Below, piece by piece: positions 32,806 through 46,091 of a DNA stretch of 64,000 bases (its first letter is position 1; each line of letters starts with the position of its first letter). The stretch is from Dirofilaria immitis (lineage: Eukaryota > Nematoda > Chromadorea > Rhabditida > Onchocercidae): assembly GCA_024305405.1 (NCBI GenBank), contig JAKNDB010000076.1, forward strand, positions 1,112,501 to 1,176,500, read 5' to 3'. The translations under genes were made by a program, and so were the position numbers. The notes under the pieces were generated by a model. That model was not told the DNA's origin. It worked only from the letters and a program-made list of their open reading frames with translations, and searched no databases.

Positions 32806-33531
32806 ATGACTTCAGCCATAGGAACAATACTTATTTCAACAGTCACAACAACAAAAAAGATTCCTCAAACCACACCATCATCCCCTCAGCTCCTTTTCGC
32901 CAGTCTTGTTCTTCTTCAGTCCAGGTTTTCTATCCACTCAATGACACAATCAATCCAGTCAAGATATTTCCAAAATATTGCAACTATATAGCATCCTTCT
33001 GAAAGTGATTATGCCGTTAATTATATGGTTGGGAATTTGCGTTATAATTGCTTTCCATCACTATTAGTTTCGTATACTATCACTCGTATCATTTTTCAAG
33101 ATAAAATTCAACAGATGATTATGCCAAAAGGGTCCACTCTTCGTCGTCTATCACGTTATCTACGTAGCCTGCTTTCTGCTCATAATTATCATATTCTACC
33201 TTCTAGAGTCTCTACAAAGTGTGGCTTTGCCAGTCATCTGTCATTCTTTATCTCCCATTTTAAAGACCCAAAGTATGTGAAGCCGAATGATCTATTAATT
33301 CATCTGCACTTTCACTTATTTTTCATGATGCATTTTATCTTTTGCTACATACGACCAGTTCATTACCCAATCGTGACTCTTGAAGAGATATTTTCATATT
33401 TATTTAGTAGCTACCATTCCTTCACAGAGCTTGATCAAGTAAGTAATGAGCAGAGAGGTATGTTCGATCTTCGAGCAGAGAATCAAAAAATTGGTTCTCT
33501 ACAAATGAGAAACAGATCGGAGGGGAAATAG
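32806..33531 (+). CDS. Hypothetical reading frame, one in-frame TAG, divergent from BDP1
   Basis: A plus-strand frame stays open for 61 codons (32806-32991), meets one TAG at 32989-32991, and continues in the same frame to 33531 with an ATG at 33025 (168 codons). About 240 codons with one stop is unusual in DNA this A+T rich. A good donor, CAA followed by GTAAGTAATG, lies at 33438-33439, so a true exon might end there. The product is Leu/Phe/His/Ser-rich, with hydrophobic stretches around 33310-33420 and a basic patch (TLRRLSRYLRSLL). I recognise no family. It could be a lineage-specific spliced gene, a decayed gene or chance. Confidence 0.28.
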
Positions 33532-34365
33532 ATATGATAGTAAGTTTTAAATTAAGGCGGTTCTACGGCAGTTCAGAAAATTATTTTAAAAAATAAGGAA
33601 AATCAATCCATTGGAGAGATAGGGATAAAGGAATGAAATTTTATAAAAAATTGCAAAAAAATATATGAAATGAATAGTAAAAGGATATGAATAGATGTCA
33701 TATGGAAATGTAAACAAATTCATAGCAATATTTTGATGAAATGCATTTTTTAATGAAATAAAGAATGATTTTCGCTTTTTATCGTTAATTAATTTCTTTC
33801 TTTTTTCTTTTTTTTTTTTGAAAAATTGAAGAACATATGTTGTATTTTTACTTTAGCTTTCTGATTTGTCTTATTTTCCAAATAGATCATCTTGTCATTC
33901 TCATTATTAATCCTTTTATTCGAATGCTCTTGAAAGAGTAATTTAAGCTTTAATAAAGCATATCACACAGTCATCATTCGTATAGTTTATACAATCATTA
34001 ATTACCATAAATTAATCAGCTTAATTTATTAGATGAGCTATTTGAATGTTTTCTTAATAACATAAGGTCGTTGATATTTGGTCAAGTCCACGACTGCTAA
34101 AGATATCGGCTTTCCATATTGTGATATCTGAAAACACCGAGCTATTCTAAAGAAATCTAAATTTCATTCATTGATCAAAAATTTTAAGTGTAATTAATGA
34201 AACTCTTAATTAATATGAAATTTGAATTCTTAGGCATAGAAAAATAATAATATTCGACACCACTTACTTCAGAAGCATTTCTGATAGCAGCATCTTCTCA
34301 AATTTGAATTACTTATTTACTTCACTTTTTAGCAAAAACAAAAACTTGTTCTTTTTTTTTTTTTT
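33532..34365. other. Intergenic stretch
   Basis: A+T-rich with no supported exon. The right end should include the 3' UTR of the minus-strand small heat-shock gene. Confidence 0.5.
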
Positions 34366-35336
34366 TTATTGCGCCAGATTAATTATTAATCCAAAACGAA
34401 ACATAACCTTTTTAGCAAATACGCTAACTTGTGATGAAGTTTGTTTTTCGCGTAAAATATTGACTGTATTAAGATCTACGTCTTCTGATAAACGGTATTG
34501 TCGTGATAATCTGCGGGCTGCATAATTCGGATCATTTGGATTTTCTTGATTAGCATAAATCTGTATATCATATCCCAAAAGTGATACCTATAAATCAATG
34601 ATTGTTGAAAACTAAAAGATTGAAGGAAGAAACTGAAATAAAAATTTAAATAGATGAGCAGTTGAAGAATGTTTTGAAAGCTAAAATATCTGAGAAATAA
34701 TTAAATTTACAAATAAAAGCTTTTAAATATTTGAGAAATTATTCTTGTTATTCTACGCAACATTCGAAAAGCGTTATTTTCCTGCAGAATTAATCGTATT
34801 TCGATGATTATTAAAAGTGTTACAATTATTAAGGCAATATATTTAATAGAAGAGAGCTTCCTGAATGAAAGTAACATTACGTCAATTTCTTCCGGTTGAA
34901 AGGCAGTAAAATAGCTTAAATCTATATTCGCTTCGAAACGATCACGACTATTCCGAAATCGTACAAAATTTTTTGCTGTTCCACTGCAAAATAACATTTA
35001 TGAACCATTGAGTCTGGAAATTTCAAAACACTATCAAAACACTATTCAAAACAGGACTTTTTTTTTTATCATTTAAACAACAAGATCAAGATGCCATTAG
35101 GAGAAAAATATTTATAAATGATTATGTCATGTTCAATTGATAATGATTCAAACTAAATGACGTTCTGGACTCCTGTTGGATTTTCTCAAATATCACCTTT
35201 GACCCTATTTATTCTGGGAAATAATTTTCTTAACTTACATTGGTATTTCCCAATTTCCGCTCCATTTCTTTCTGCTAATCGTTGCTTTGCCACCAAATTG
35301 TTCGATATTTTTTTCTATTTCATTTTTTAGAACCAT
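34366..35336 (-). CDS. Small heat-shock protein (alpha-crystallin domain)
   Basis: Three exons join in phase: 35239-35336 (MVLKNEIEKNIEQFGG), 34881-34983 and 34366-34587. The product is about 140 residues, close to nematode HSP-12-class proteins, with a short N-terminus and almost no tail. The alpha-crystallin signature is visible: DRFEANIDLSYF, then QPEEIDV (strands beta2-beta4), and later LSRQYRLSEDVDLNTV, the RxYxLPxxVD motif that precedes the C-terminal strands. The family chaperones unfolding proteins in the cytosol. Unusual points are three extra residues between SYF and QPEEI, and a final strand (VSVFAKK) followed by a hydrophobic tail to the stop. That tail could be a retained intron, since a GT follows AAAAAG. 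TTTTTACAG directly before the ATG is a likely trans-splice acceptor. Confidence 0.85.
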
Positions 35337-35345
35337 TCTGTAAAA
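35337..35345 (-). promoter_or_regulatory. Probable trans-splice acceptor for the small heat-shock gene
   Basis: On the minus strand TATTTTTACAG sits one base before the ATG, the usual placement for a nematode spliced-leader site. No upstream exon is apparent. Confidence 0.55.
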
Positions 35346-38092
35346 ATATTTTGAAAACATATCAAAACAATATATATTTCCTTTTGCTGTTGCTAAAAAT
35401 TATCATAACATTTCAACAAATCAACGAATTTACGACGATCGTTGTATTAAAGTATGCATAACGCAGCCGTTTCGTGAAGAAGACCAGAATCTCGAAAATG
35501 AAAGACGTGATCTCGTTGAAAGTTTACAGAATCAATTATGAGAAATCATCGAAGTTGATCTTTTAATGATTACAATAGAAATTGTTAAAGAATTCCATTT
35601 AGCTAAGTGATAATAATTGTCGTTTCAGAATATTTTCTCATTCTGCATTCTGCCAATAATAATGGATCCTACATTCCCTGATTGGTTTGTGATGTATAAC
35701 AAAGATGCTATACAACTGTACAACAACAATTATCTCTCTAACTAGAGAAAAAAGTAGCAAAAATCGAATTTGCATAGAAAGAAATTAAGATTACCACTTA
35801 ATGATCAATAATGATCCTGTTCCGAAAAAAGAATCAGATGAAAGTATTATATTTTAGTATGCTTAATCAATAAGTAACTTCGATCTCGATTTCCTTCAGA
35901 AAATTAAAATAGAAAAAAAAAAACCAACGTTTTCAGAATTGAACTTTTTGATCGAACTACTGTTTTCCCCCACTCAGCGGAATTCTCATTAATCTTTCAT
36001 TGCAATGAAAAAATGCTTCTACAACCAAAATTATGTATCGAAGCATAGTTTCTCTGTTACAAAAATAGACATAGCTTTTTTTGTTAGCAAAGAAATTGCT
36101 AATTATTATAATTCTTACTTAATCATACATGTGTAATCCTATTTATAATCTTGAAAATCTTCAAACTCACGCTTGAAAGTGCAATAATTTATCATTTTAA
36201 CTGGCTAGAAATATTACAGTTTGTTGAGTAGCATATGAAGTTTTTATTATTTGACATTTAGGATTTAATTAATTGCAAAATTTGATATAGTACAGCCGTA
36301 TTATAGATATATACAAGGATTCATTTAAATAAAACAAGCCACCTGATAAGCAACTGCTAAAAAATGATTAAGAGAAAATGTCGAATAAAAATGAAGCGCG
36401 CTTTAAGTTTACAGCAAAGTACAATGTGATTCCAGTAACCTGTTCAATATTCCTGCTTAAAATATTTTGATTGTTTTTTAAAATAAGACAACTCCCTAAA
36501 AATAACTTCTAAAATTAGATAACTTCCTAGATCACTGGGACCACACTGTACTTTTTTCTAAACTTAAAGAGATATCATTGCTTTTTGAATTAACGCATTT
36601 ATTTATCAACTCAAAAATTGTTGAACTTTATTAACAATGAAAAAGTGTGGAAGCTGATAAAAGAATTGACGTGAAAAGTTCTTTGAAGTTTTCTTTGAAC
36701 GTTACTGATGTATTTCACTAATCTAAACTCTCACTAATGTATTTCATTAATCAAAGATATTACGAAGATGTATTCCTCCAGCGAAGATCTTTGAAATAAA
36801 GAGAACAATTTAAATATATTAATTATCTTTTTACTGTAAAATATACTATGTATATTAAGAGATGACAGTACCATTAGAAAAGAAATGAGACAAAATAGAT
36901 CGGCGATATAACAATGCACAAAGGCATGTAATGGTCATTCATCGTTATCGAGTTCGATTTGTAGCATATGTCTCACAAAGACTAATTCCGCCATCTTTAA
37001 AAACTCATCATTATTTGAAAGAACTTCTTAATCCTTGAAAGACTTCAAAAATTTTCTTCAATGGTGATAAGGTTATAAAGCATATCAACTGTCCACAAAG
37101 CACAACAAATTTCCTAATAATGGTGACCTGTAATTGTAACCTACAATTACATAATTTTAGATTAATTAAATAATTTTGTATATCATTATCTTCTCACATC
37201 ATTTGAACATAATAGATCAGAACAATGACATCTTAAGTTTTGCACAATTAAATGTCAACGAATTATATTTTTATTAGGATTTATTTCTTTAATAATAATT
37301 TTATTGCTGTGAGCATTTCTGGCTACTTCTAGTTTTTAATTCTTACAAATACCTAAAACAAAACTTAAGACATGGTTGATGTGATTCTAAAATTTCTCAA
37401 ATTAATAAAACAATAACGTAGTCAATTTAAAAACTATTCAAGCGTCACGAAAATCCTATATTCATATATTGATCCAAAAATATTTGTGAACATTTAATAT
37501 AGAAATCATTTGTTTAATTAACCTTTATTTTAGGATATTATGACTCAAGTTCTGATTTTTAATGCATTAATGTATTACAATCCACTAAAATTGTCTGACA
37601 AATGTAAGTAAAGCAACTCTTAATTTTTCCCAATACTTCCTGAAATCTAATAAACAAATAAACAATGTTCTGAACAAATTTAATAATTTGTAAAAAAAAT
37701 TCACATAAAAGGCTATATATAAATATAATGCATCACAATTAGTAACAATTATTACAACAGCAAATATTATCCAAACTCGACCATTTTCAAAACATAAGAA
37801 TGATATCTGGCAACGAATGAATTAGCCATTACAACCTCACTACCATGTCCTATTTCTTCAATTTTTTTTTTTAAATTTTTTGTGACCTTAAAACAATTAT
37901 TTATAGCCCACAAGAATTATTGAGATTTCAGTTACGAAATCCGACCAGATTAAATGAATATTCTGTTTACGTACAGATATCTTGGGAATAATTTTTCATA
38001 CTACAATGAGTTTTTGTTAAACAAACAAATCATCGCAATGAGTAGAAATAATCGAAATCCATGCTTCCACAACCGTAATACTCCCATAACTT
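35346..38092. other. Intergenic stretch
   Basis: About 2.7 kb of A+T-rich DNA without exons I can support. It should contain the promoter of the small heat-shock gene and the 3' UTR of MTG2. Confidence 0.5.
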
Positions 38093-40126
<2,034 letters not shown>

Positions 40127-41508
40127 TCAAATATACGCCCTATTCATAAATTTTGGATGATGAATTCTCTAATAATTCAATCAATCATGAATTAATAATG
40201 TAGAACACTTTACTCTTTCATTCAAAATTCTCTTATTCAGAAACAAGCAGAAGATAAAGATAACTGAAAACTTTTATGACATTCATCTTCTAATCCATCA
40301 AAAAATTTCACATTATTATGTCCTGATAGTTTTCTCATAATTCTCAAAACCACTAATGACTTAATCATTTATTCATTTCTTTAACTAAAAAAATTCCGAT
40401 GCTCCTAATACACTATCTACATTACAATGCAATAAAAGTACATGGAAAGAGCCAACGCATAATTCCGACATAAATTTCAAAGCGAAACAAGATTTATTAC
40501 ATCAACAGAATTTAAATTAACAAAAACTGGCAAACTTAAAAATAAAAGATCATAGCGTCAAAAAAGTTAAATAAATATTAATAAAAACATATGTATTGTA
40601 AAATAATCTTGAACGAAGTGACAAGAAAAGAATTCCATCAAAACTATGAAGAAAGGCATTAGGAATAATCATAATATTTTATGAATGATTTCTAATTAGA
40701 CATAAAATCTATAATTTAATCAAAACTATTTATAATTTCAGATGTTGATAATTTATTATCAAATTCTCTTCTAACCTATAAAAATAAGACTCATTTGGTA
40801 TTTTAAACTACAATTTTGCATACTAATAATATCAATATATAATTTTATCATTTAATGTTTCGTTTTTCTCAAAAAATTTGAAGACAAATGCAAAATCATG
40901 AGTATAGTCACAATAAAAAAATTTTCGGTAGTTCAGTCATAAGACTAACAAACGAAATCAAAAAAAAATAATTACAAAAAAGTTTCCAAAACCAAAAGAT
41001 TTAGAAACCTATATATGCACAACTCGCATATTAATCAGGTTCAGGAACAAAACATGACCACAAATATACAATTTATACTTTACTAACAACTTAAAACTAA
41101 AAAGTGCCCAGCAATAAAAAAATATAAGTTTTTATTGTTTTACCAAGCTGACTGCAAACTGACCAAATTTGGTTCAAATTTAAATTTATATAGCTGGCTG
41201 TCTTAAAAGTTTCTTAGTTGTGCAAGTTAAACTTGACTAAATACAATCTATGATCCATGTTAAATAGAAAGCATTTAAAAATATTTTTTTAAATCGAAAG
41301 CACTGAAGCGTATGTACAATTGGAAATCTTTCTTTCGCAGAAAAACTGTTTTTTTTTCATCAGATACTGCGATATTGATTCGAAGCTTTCTGAATTTTAA
41401 AAATCATTGCTTCTAGGCAAGTTAAAATTGAATTAGCTAAATAGAATCATAACCCGTGTTAAATAAAAAGTTCTGTTGAAAAGCGATAACGATGAAAAAC
41501 AAAATACG
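40127..41508. other. Intergenic stretch
   Basis: A+T-rich, no supported exons. It separates the MTG2 5' end from the 3' end of the next minus-strand gene. Confidence 0.5.
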
Positions 41509-43049
41509 TTAAATTGCCAGGCGTTTCTCTAATTCCTCTTCAATTCGATTTCGCAACAAGCGACACTGGTCATCAGTAAGTTCAAGTTGTCTTGTTAAAG
41601 CTTTGGCAATTCGCGCGCTATTATCATTCTATAAAAACAATAAGTTCTGATGTAATCAGTGACAACATTTAGAATTTATAATCTGCATATTAAAAGAATG
41701 TGATCTGTTAATCTGTGTAAGAATGTACAAATCATATAAAAACATACATATATATATATATTCTAGAAATCAAAAAATACCGCGTGCACAATCTGCTCAA
41801 CCGAATTACCGTTTTGAGTGCGAATATTAAGCTTGAAAAGGGGTCCAATTCGCTTGGATGTTGCAATAGTGGTAGTAAAGTTTGAACGCCTTCTTATATC
41901 TGCATTTTGTTTTATTAAAGTCGAATTAGGAATTACTGTTTCTGCGATTATTTGAAATCTCTCGTGTTCTTCTTTTGCCATCTGTTCCATTAAACGTCGT
42001 CTAATTTCCTTACGCAGTTTTTCTTTCTCGTCCTTTATATCAGAATCCTATAACTGCTACGTATATATATATATATATATATAATTATATATATATTCTC
42101 TACCTTAAGAATATTCATAAGTACATCGAATCGATTTAACTTTAAAGCCAAAAAAAGAAAAATTTATGCTTATCCAAGTGCAATAAAATATTTTCATACT
42201 TTTTCATTCTTTGTAGTTTCCACATTAATATTACGTAAATGAGGGGTATATACAGCAGCAATGAGTCAAATGTTTTCCTAGGCTTCTCTGTAAATAAGTA
42301 AATGAACAAATGAAGAAAGAAAAACATAAAAATATCTCTAAACATATAAAAGAGTAACTTCATCGCCGTTATGATTAATAATGGCGAAATAATAATAATT
42401 ATGAAAATGACCCTGAAAATCTCGTAAAACTTAAAAATTTCCAAAATGCTAATCATATACATTGATGTTCTTCTCTCTCCTCCTTTTTTCACATCCTAAG
42501 CTCTCGATTAAATGAAAACGCACTCATTATAAAGCATTTAAAGATTAATAAAGAACTACGAAACGGAAATAATAAAAATCACCTAAATAGCGATACGACG
42601 ATGTGAAGCTTTTTTCTGATACCAATTTATCATATTCATCTCTAAATAAAATGTTCGGTCCAATAAATTATTTGGTAAAATCAATAAGCAAATGAAATAT
42701 AAAAATCCTAGAAAATATAAACCTATACGATTGTAAGAATAATATCAAGAAAATTTGAGATTCTTAAGAAAATATTAATTCTCAGATAAATTTGTCGAAC
42801 TATTTAAATATTAAAAGGAAGTAGCACGAAAAGCTAGATTGTCACAGTTCAATCTGATTTTGGTTAATATCCAAAATATCATTTTTAGTTATGGACTATT
42901 AACTACTTTAAATATTTACAAAATACCTTGGCCCTACTTTAACTAAAATGTTTGCAATAAGCCAATAAATATAATAAAAATATCAAAAATAATAAAACAA
43001 ACCTGTCAATTTGATTTCTCACAATACTTTTAATAAATCCGTGGTTCAT
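41509..43049 (-). CDS. Uncharacterised small, highly charged helical protein
   Basis: Exons can be joined in phase from an ATG at 43049 (43003-43049, MNHGFIKSIVRNQID), through about 42598-42640 (DEYDKLVSEKSF), 42230-42280, 42110-42150 and 41780-42047, to a last exon ending at 41509 (stop TAA). The product is about 200 residues. The C-terminal two thirds look real and conserved in style: a basic/acidic helix (KEKLRKEIRRRLMEQMAKEE), the segment KRIGPLFKLNIRTQNGNSVE, and a final coiled-coil-like helix (CRLLRNRIEEELEKRLAI). No signal peptide or clear membrane helix is seen. The first three exons are short and less certain, and the exon at 42230-42280 is doubtful. I do not recognise the family and assign no function. 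Confidence 0.58.
42061..42096. repeat. (AT)n microsatellite in an intron
   Basis: Alternating AT runs at 42061-42082 and 42084-42096 within an intron of the uncharacterised gene. Similar shorter runs occur at about 41747-41760, 16860-16875, 45058-45075, 45226-45241 and 48926-48944. Confidence 0.9.
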
Positions 43050-44409
43050 ATTCAATCGTGGAGCATTTGATACTTCCCTTTGATATTATTTCTGTCATCC
43101 AAGTCCAATGTCCCAGCGGAAGTTTTTTCCATTTTGAATTATCATGTCTATGTAGATTATTCCATAAACTCATCTGTAATAAACTACTAATTATTGCCAG
43201 CAAGAAATATATTGCATCACCGAGATCTAAGAAAGATAAATAAATTCAAGACAATAAAGAATTTAAATGCAATCGCCTCTTCTTGAAAATGATATAAACC
43301 TTATCATTATTATTTTAGATTATACAACCGTCATTAAGCAGTAGTCGGCAATCAATATCAGGATGATTCTTCCTTCCGTTAGTGAAATTAAATAAAAGTT
43401 ATTACGACTGTTATAACGATTTGTATGTATCATGTTTCCGTACTCTAACGTGATTATTATTCAGTTCTTTTTAGTTTGTTTTTGTTATCAATTACTGTCA
43501 TCGCACACAAAATATTTCTAGGTTATGACGTCACAACATCTAACCCGACCCATTCCTCACACACCTTCAAATCGATCAGATTCTTATTGTATTATTGCAT
43601 GCCAAAACAACAGCTCCCGTTAAAAGCAGCCGATATGGACCACGCGAATTGAAAATTCTGAATCCATTGTGTATTTTAATTATAAACTGAACGTTTCGCA
43701 TATCATTTCTTTACTCTTTGGTATTGCATAACTTCTATATTCTTCACCGATTTCAGCATATATTTTTCCTAATTTAAATAAATTTTGGGAGTTACTAATG
43801 AGTAGGCCAGTCCAGAAGGAGGAAATATAAATTGTCATTATTGTTAAAGTCCTCGACCTTCATCTAAACTCTTCTATTATTTTGTGGGATAAATAATCGT
43901 CGCACACTAAAGAGATCCATAAGAGAACATTCATAAAAGTTAAAGATTATTTTATCCTAAACAAGATTAGATTCAGAGGAACGTTCATACCAAAATAACT
44001 TGAGATGTCTGTAAATGTCATACATCAAACAGCACTTTATTTTTGTGGGACAAATTAAATCATTGGCCCTAGAAAACGCCGCATTTGTGATTTGATGAAT
44101 TTTATTGAGCTAAGTAAATATACCAAGTAAAAAAGAGCCGGCGATATTCTCTCTAAATATTGTTTTATGTAATAGTTAACAGCAGGTTCTTCCGACAAAA
44201 TTTTCGTTGTAGGTGATGATTTCTTAATAATCAATGGTAAAATAATACAAATTTCAAAGTTATAGCCGGTATAGCCCACAAGAAAGATGATTGATCAATG
44301 TACTATAAATTGGTGATTTATTAGAGTTTTCTAAACCTTTTATTAACTATTATAAATAGAAGAAATATACGATAAACACAGGAAAAACAATATTGGAAAA
44401 AGAATCGGT
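43050..44409. other. Start of a 14-kb gene-poor stretch
   Basis: No exons supported between the uncharacterised gene and the repeats at 44.4 kb. A reading frame at 44055-44279 (-) has no motif and no splice context. Confidence 0.5.
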
Positions 44410-44575
44410 TGCGCTTATTATTGATATAGAGAAAATAATAGGAATGGAATAATTTTGATCAATCGCTTATTCTTGATATAGAGAAAATAATAGGAATGGA
44501 ATAATTCTGATCAATTGTTTATTCTTGATATAGAGAAAATAATAAGAATGGAACAGTTTGGATCAATTATTTATC
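44410..44575. repeat. 52-bp tandem repeat, about three copies
   Basis: The core TTGATATAGAGAAAATAATA recurs at 44421, 44473 and 44525, a constant 52-bp period. The units share GAATGGAA and GATCAAT further on and differ by a few substitutions. The array ends about 120 bp before the large inverted repeat, so the two may belong to one repeat-rich locus. Confidence 0.92.
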
Positions 44576-44695
44576 GCAAATAAAAAAAAGAATGGTTTTT
44601 AATCCTACAATAATTTGACCAATCAAAAAAATAAGAGAATAACAATTTCATTTATTAGAAAGCAAAATGCAACGAGAACGAAAATCGCTTATTTT

Positions 44696-46091
44696 CCCTT
44701 TCTTATCTCATTAAAACATATTATTCCTAATTCAGTAATAATGTAGCATTAATCCATTATAAAAATCTTTTATCATATTGAGGAGAAAGTTGATAATGGT
44801 TGAAATGGCATATTATTACTTTTATCAAATACATTACGATGGAGAGAATCAATAAAAATATATAGCACATGATGAGTAATTAATTTCTTCAAAACATTCT
44901 GTCACGTTTATTATGATGAGCTTGTTTTTAAACTGCCGAAAAGATAGAGATGGCCATCGGATATCTTTCCGATTTTTAGATTTTTGGTATTCTCATATAA
45001 TAGCCATATTCTACATGATAGTAAACAATCGAATGATAACTTTTTTATTTCAAATTTTATATATATATATATATTTAATTCATTTGACATATTCGGAAAT
45101 ATTGCTTCTGGTAGTCCAAACTTTAAACTCAATATCATTATAATAGAGCAACAATGAATATGATATGAAGGAAGATGGGCGAAATTCTTGAAAATATTCA
45201 TTGTTTTCATTCAAGTTTCAAAACTTTATATATATATATATTGTTTTCAGTTTTCAGACTAAAAAAAAAAAAATTTGTTCTAATAACATATGTCAAGCAA
45301 ACTTCCATGAAATTATTCTAGCTGCAACATGGAATGATGCAGCTAAAATTCATCTAACCTATTTCTTTCTACCATTCCTATTATTTCAGCTCCTATCAGT
45401 CTTCTGTTTTTAAAAATATATATATAATGATAAAATAATATATTATTTCAGTATACTTAATAAATCATCTATAACATTTCTCAGTAGCATATTCATAAAT
45501 ATATGAGCTCATTTTCTGCAGTCTTCTCAAATATATGTGAGGATAGTATCACTTTAGTCTGATGAAAAGGTATAGGTAATTAAATATTTAATCATTGACT
45601 ATTATCTATGTTTATTCGAATTATCCAATAAAACGTTAACTTACACTTGAAGATATTATTTTACACTGCTCATTAGCTTCATGTATCTACAAGTGTATCG
45701 ATGAGCAGACATTCTAATTTGGCGAGTGATGACGGAAAATTGAAGGATTAGATTTATCGTTGAAAACAATTATTTCGAATTTTTCTAAAAAATTCCAGAC
45801 TGCAAAAAATATGAAAAACTTCTGGATTTAATGGCCTGGCGGAATCTTTTTTCCCCTTTCTCTGATTCCAATAAGAATTTGCATTTCCCATGTGTAAAGA
45901 AATTAATTACTCATCATGTGCTATATATTTTTATTGATTCTCTCCATCGTAATGTATTTGATAAAAGTAATAATATGCCATTTCAACCATTATCAACTTT
46001 CTCCTCAATATGATAAAAAGATTTTTATAATGGATTAATGCTACATTATTACTGAATTAGGAATAATATGTTTTAATGAGATAAGAAAGGG
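44696..46091. mobile_element. 1.4-kb fold-back element with about 195-bp inverted arms
   Basis: The arm at 44696-44889 (starts CCCTTTCTTATCTCATTAAA) reappears almost exactly as the reverse complement at 45897-46091. The spacer of about 1 kb holds AT microsatellites and short reading frames (44913-45143 +, 44911-45210 -, 45201-45413 +) without transposase motifs that I can recognise. Long near-identical arms around a non-coding centre suit a non-autonomous DNA transposon or fold-back element, or a local inverted duplication. I see no clear target-site duplication at the ends. The arms' similarity suggests a recent origin. Confidence 0.75.

Noticed and set aside
42142..42492. 116-residue hydrophobic minus-strand frame resembling a membrane protein
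   Set aside because: Mostly A+T-rich intron translating to Phe/Ile/Leu. It has no family resemblance and only overlaps a short exon candidate.
44055..44279. 74-residue minus-strand frame
   Set aside because: No motif, no splice partner, and composition matches background.
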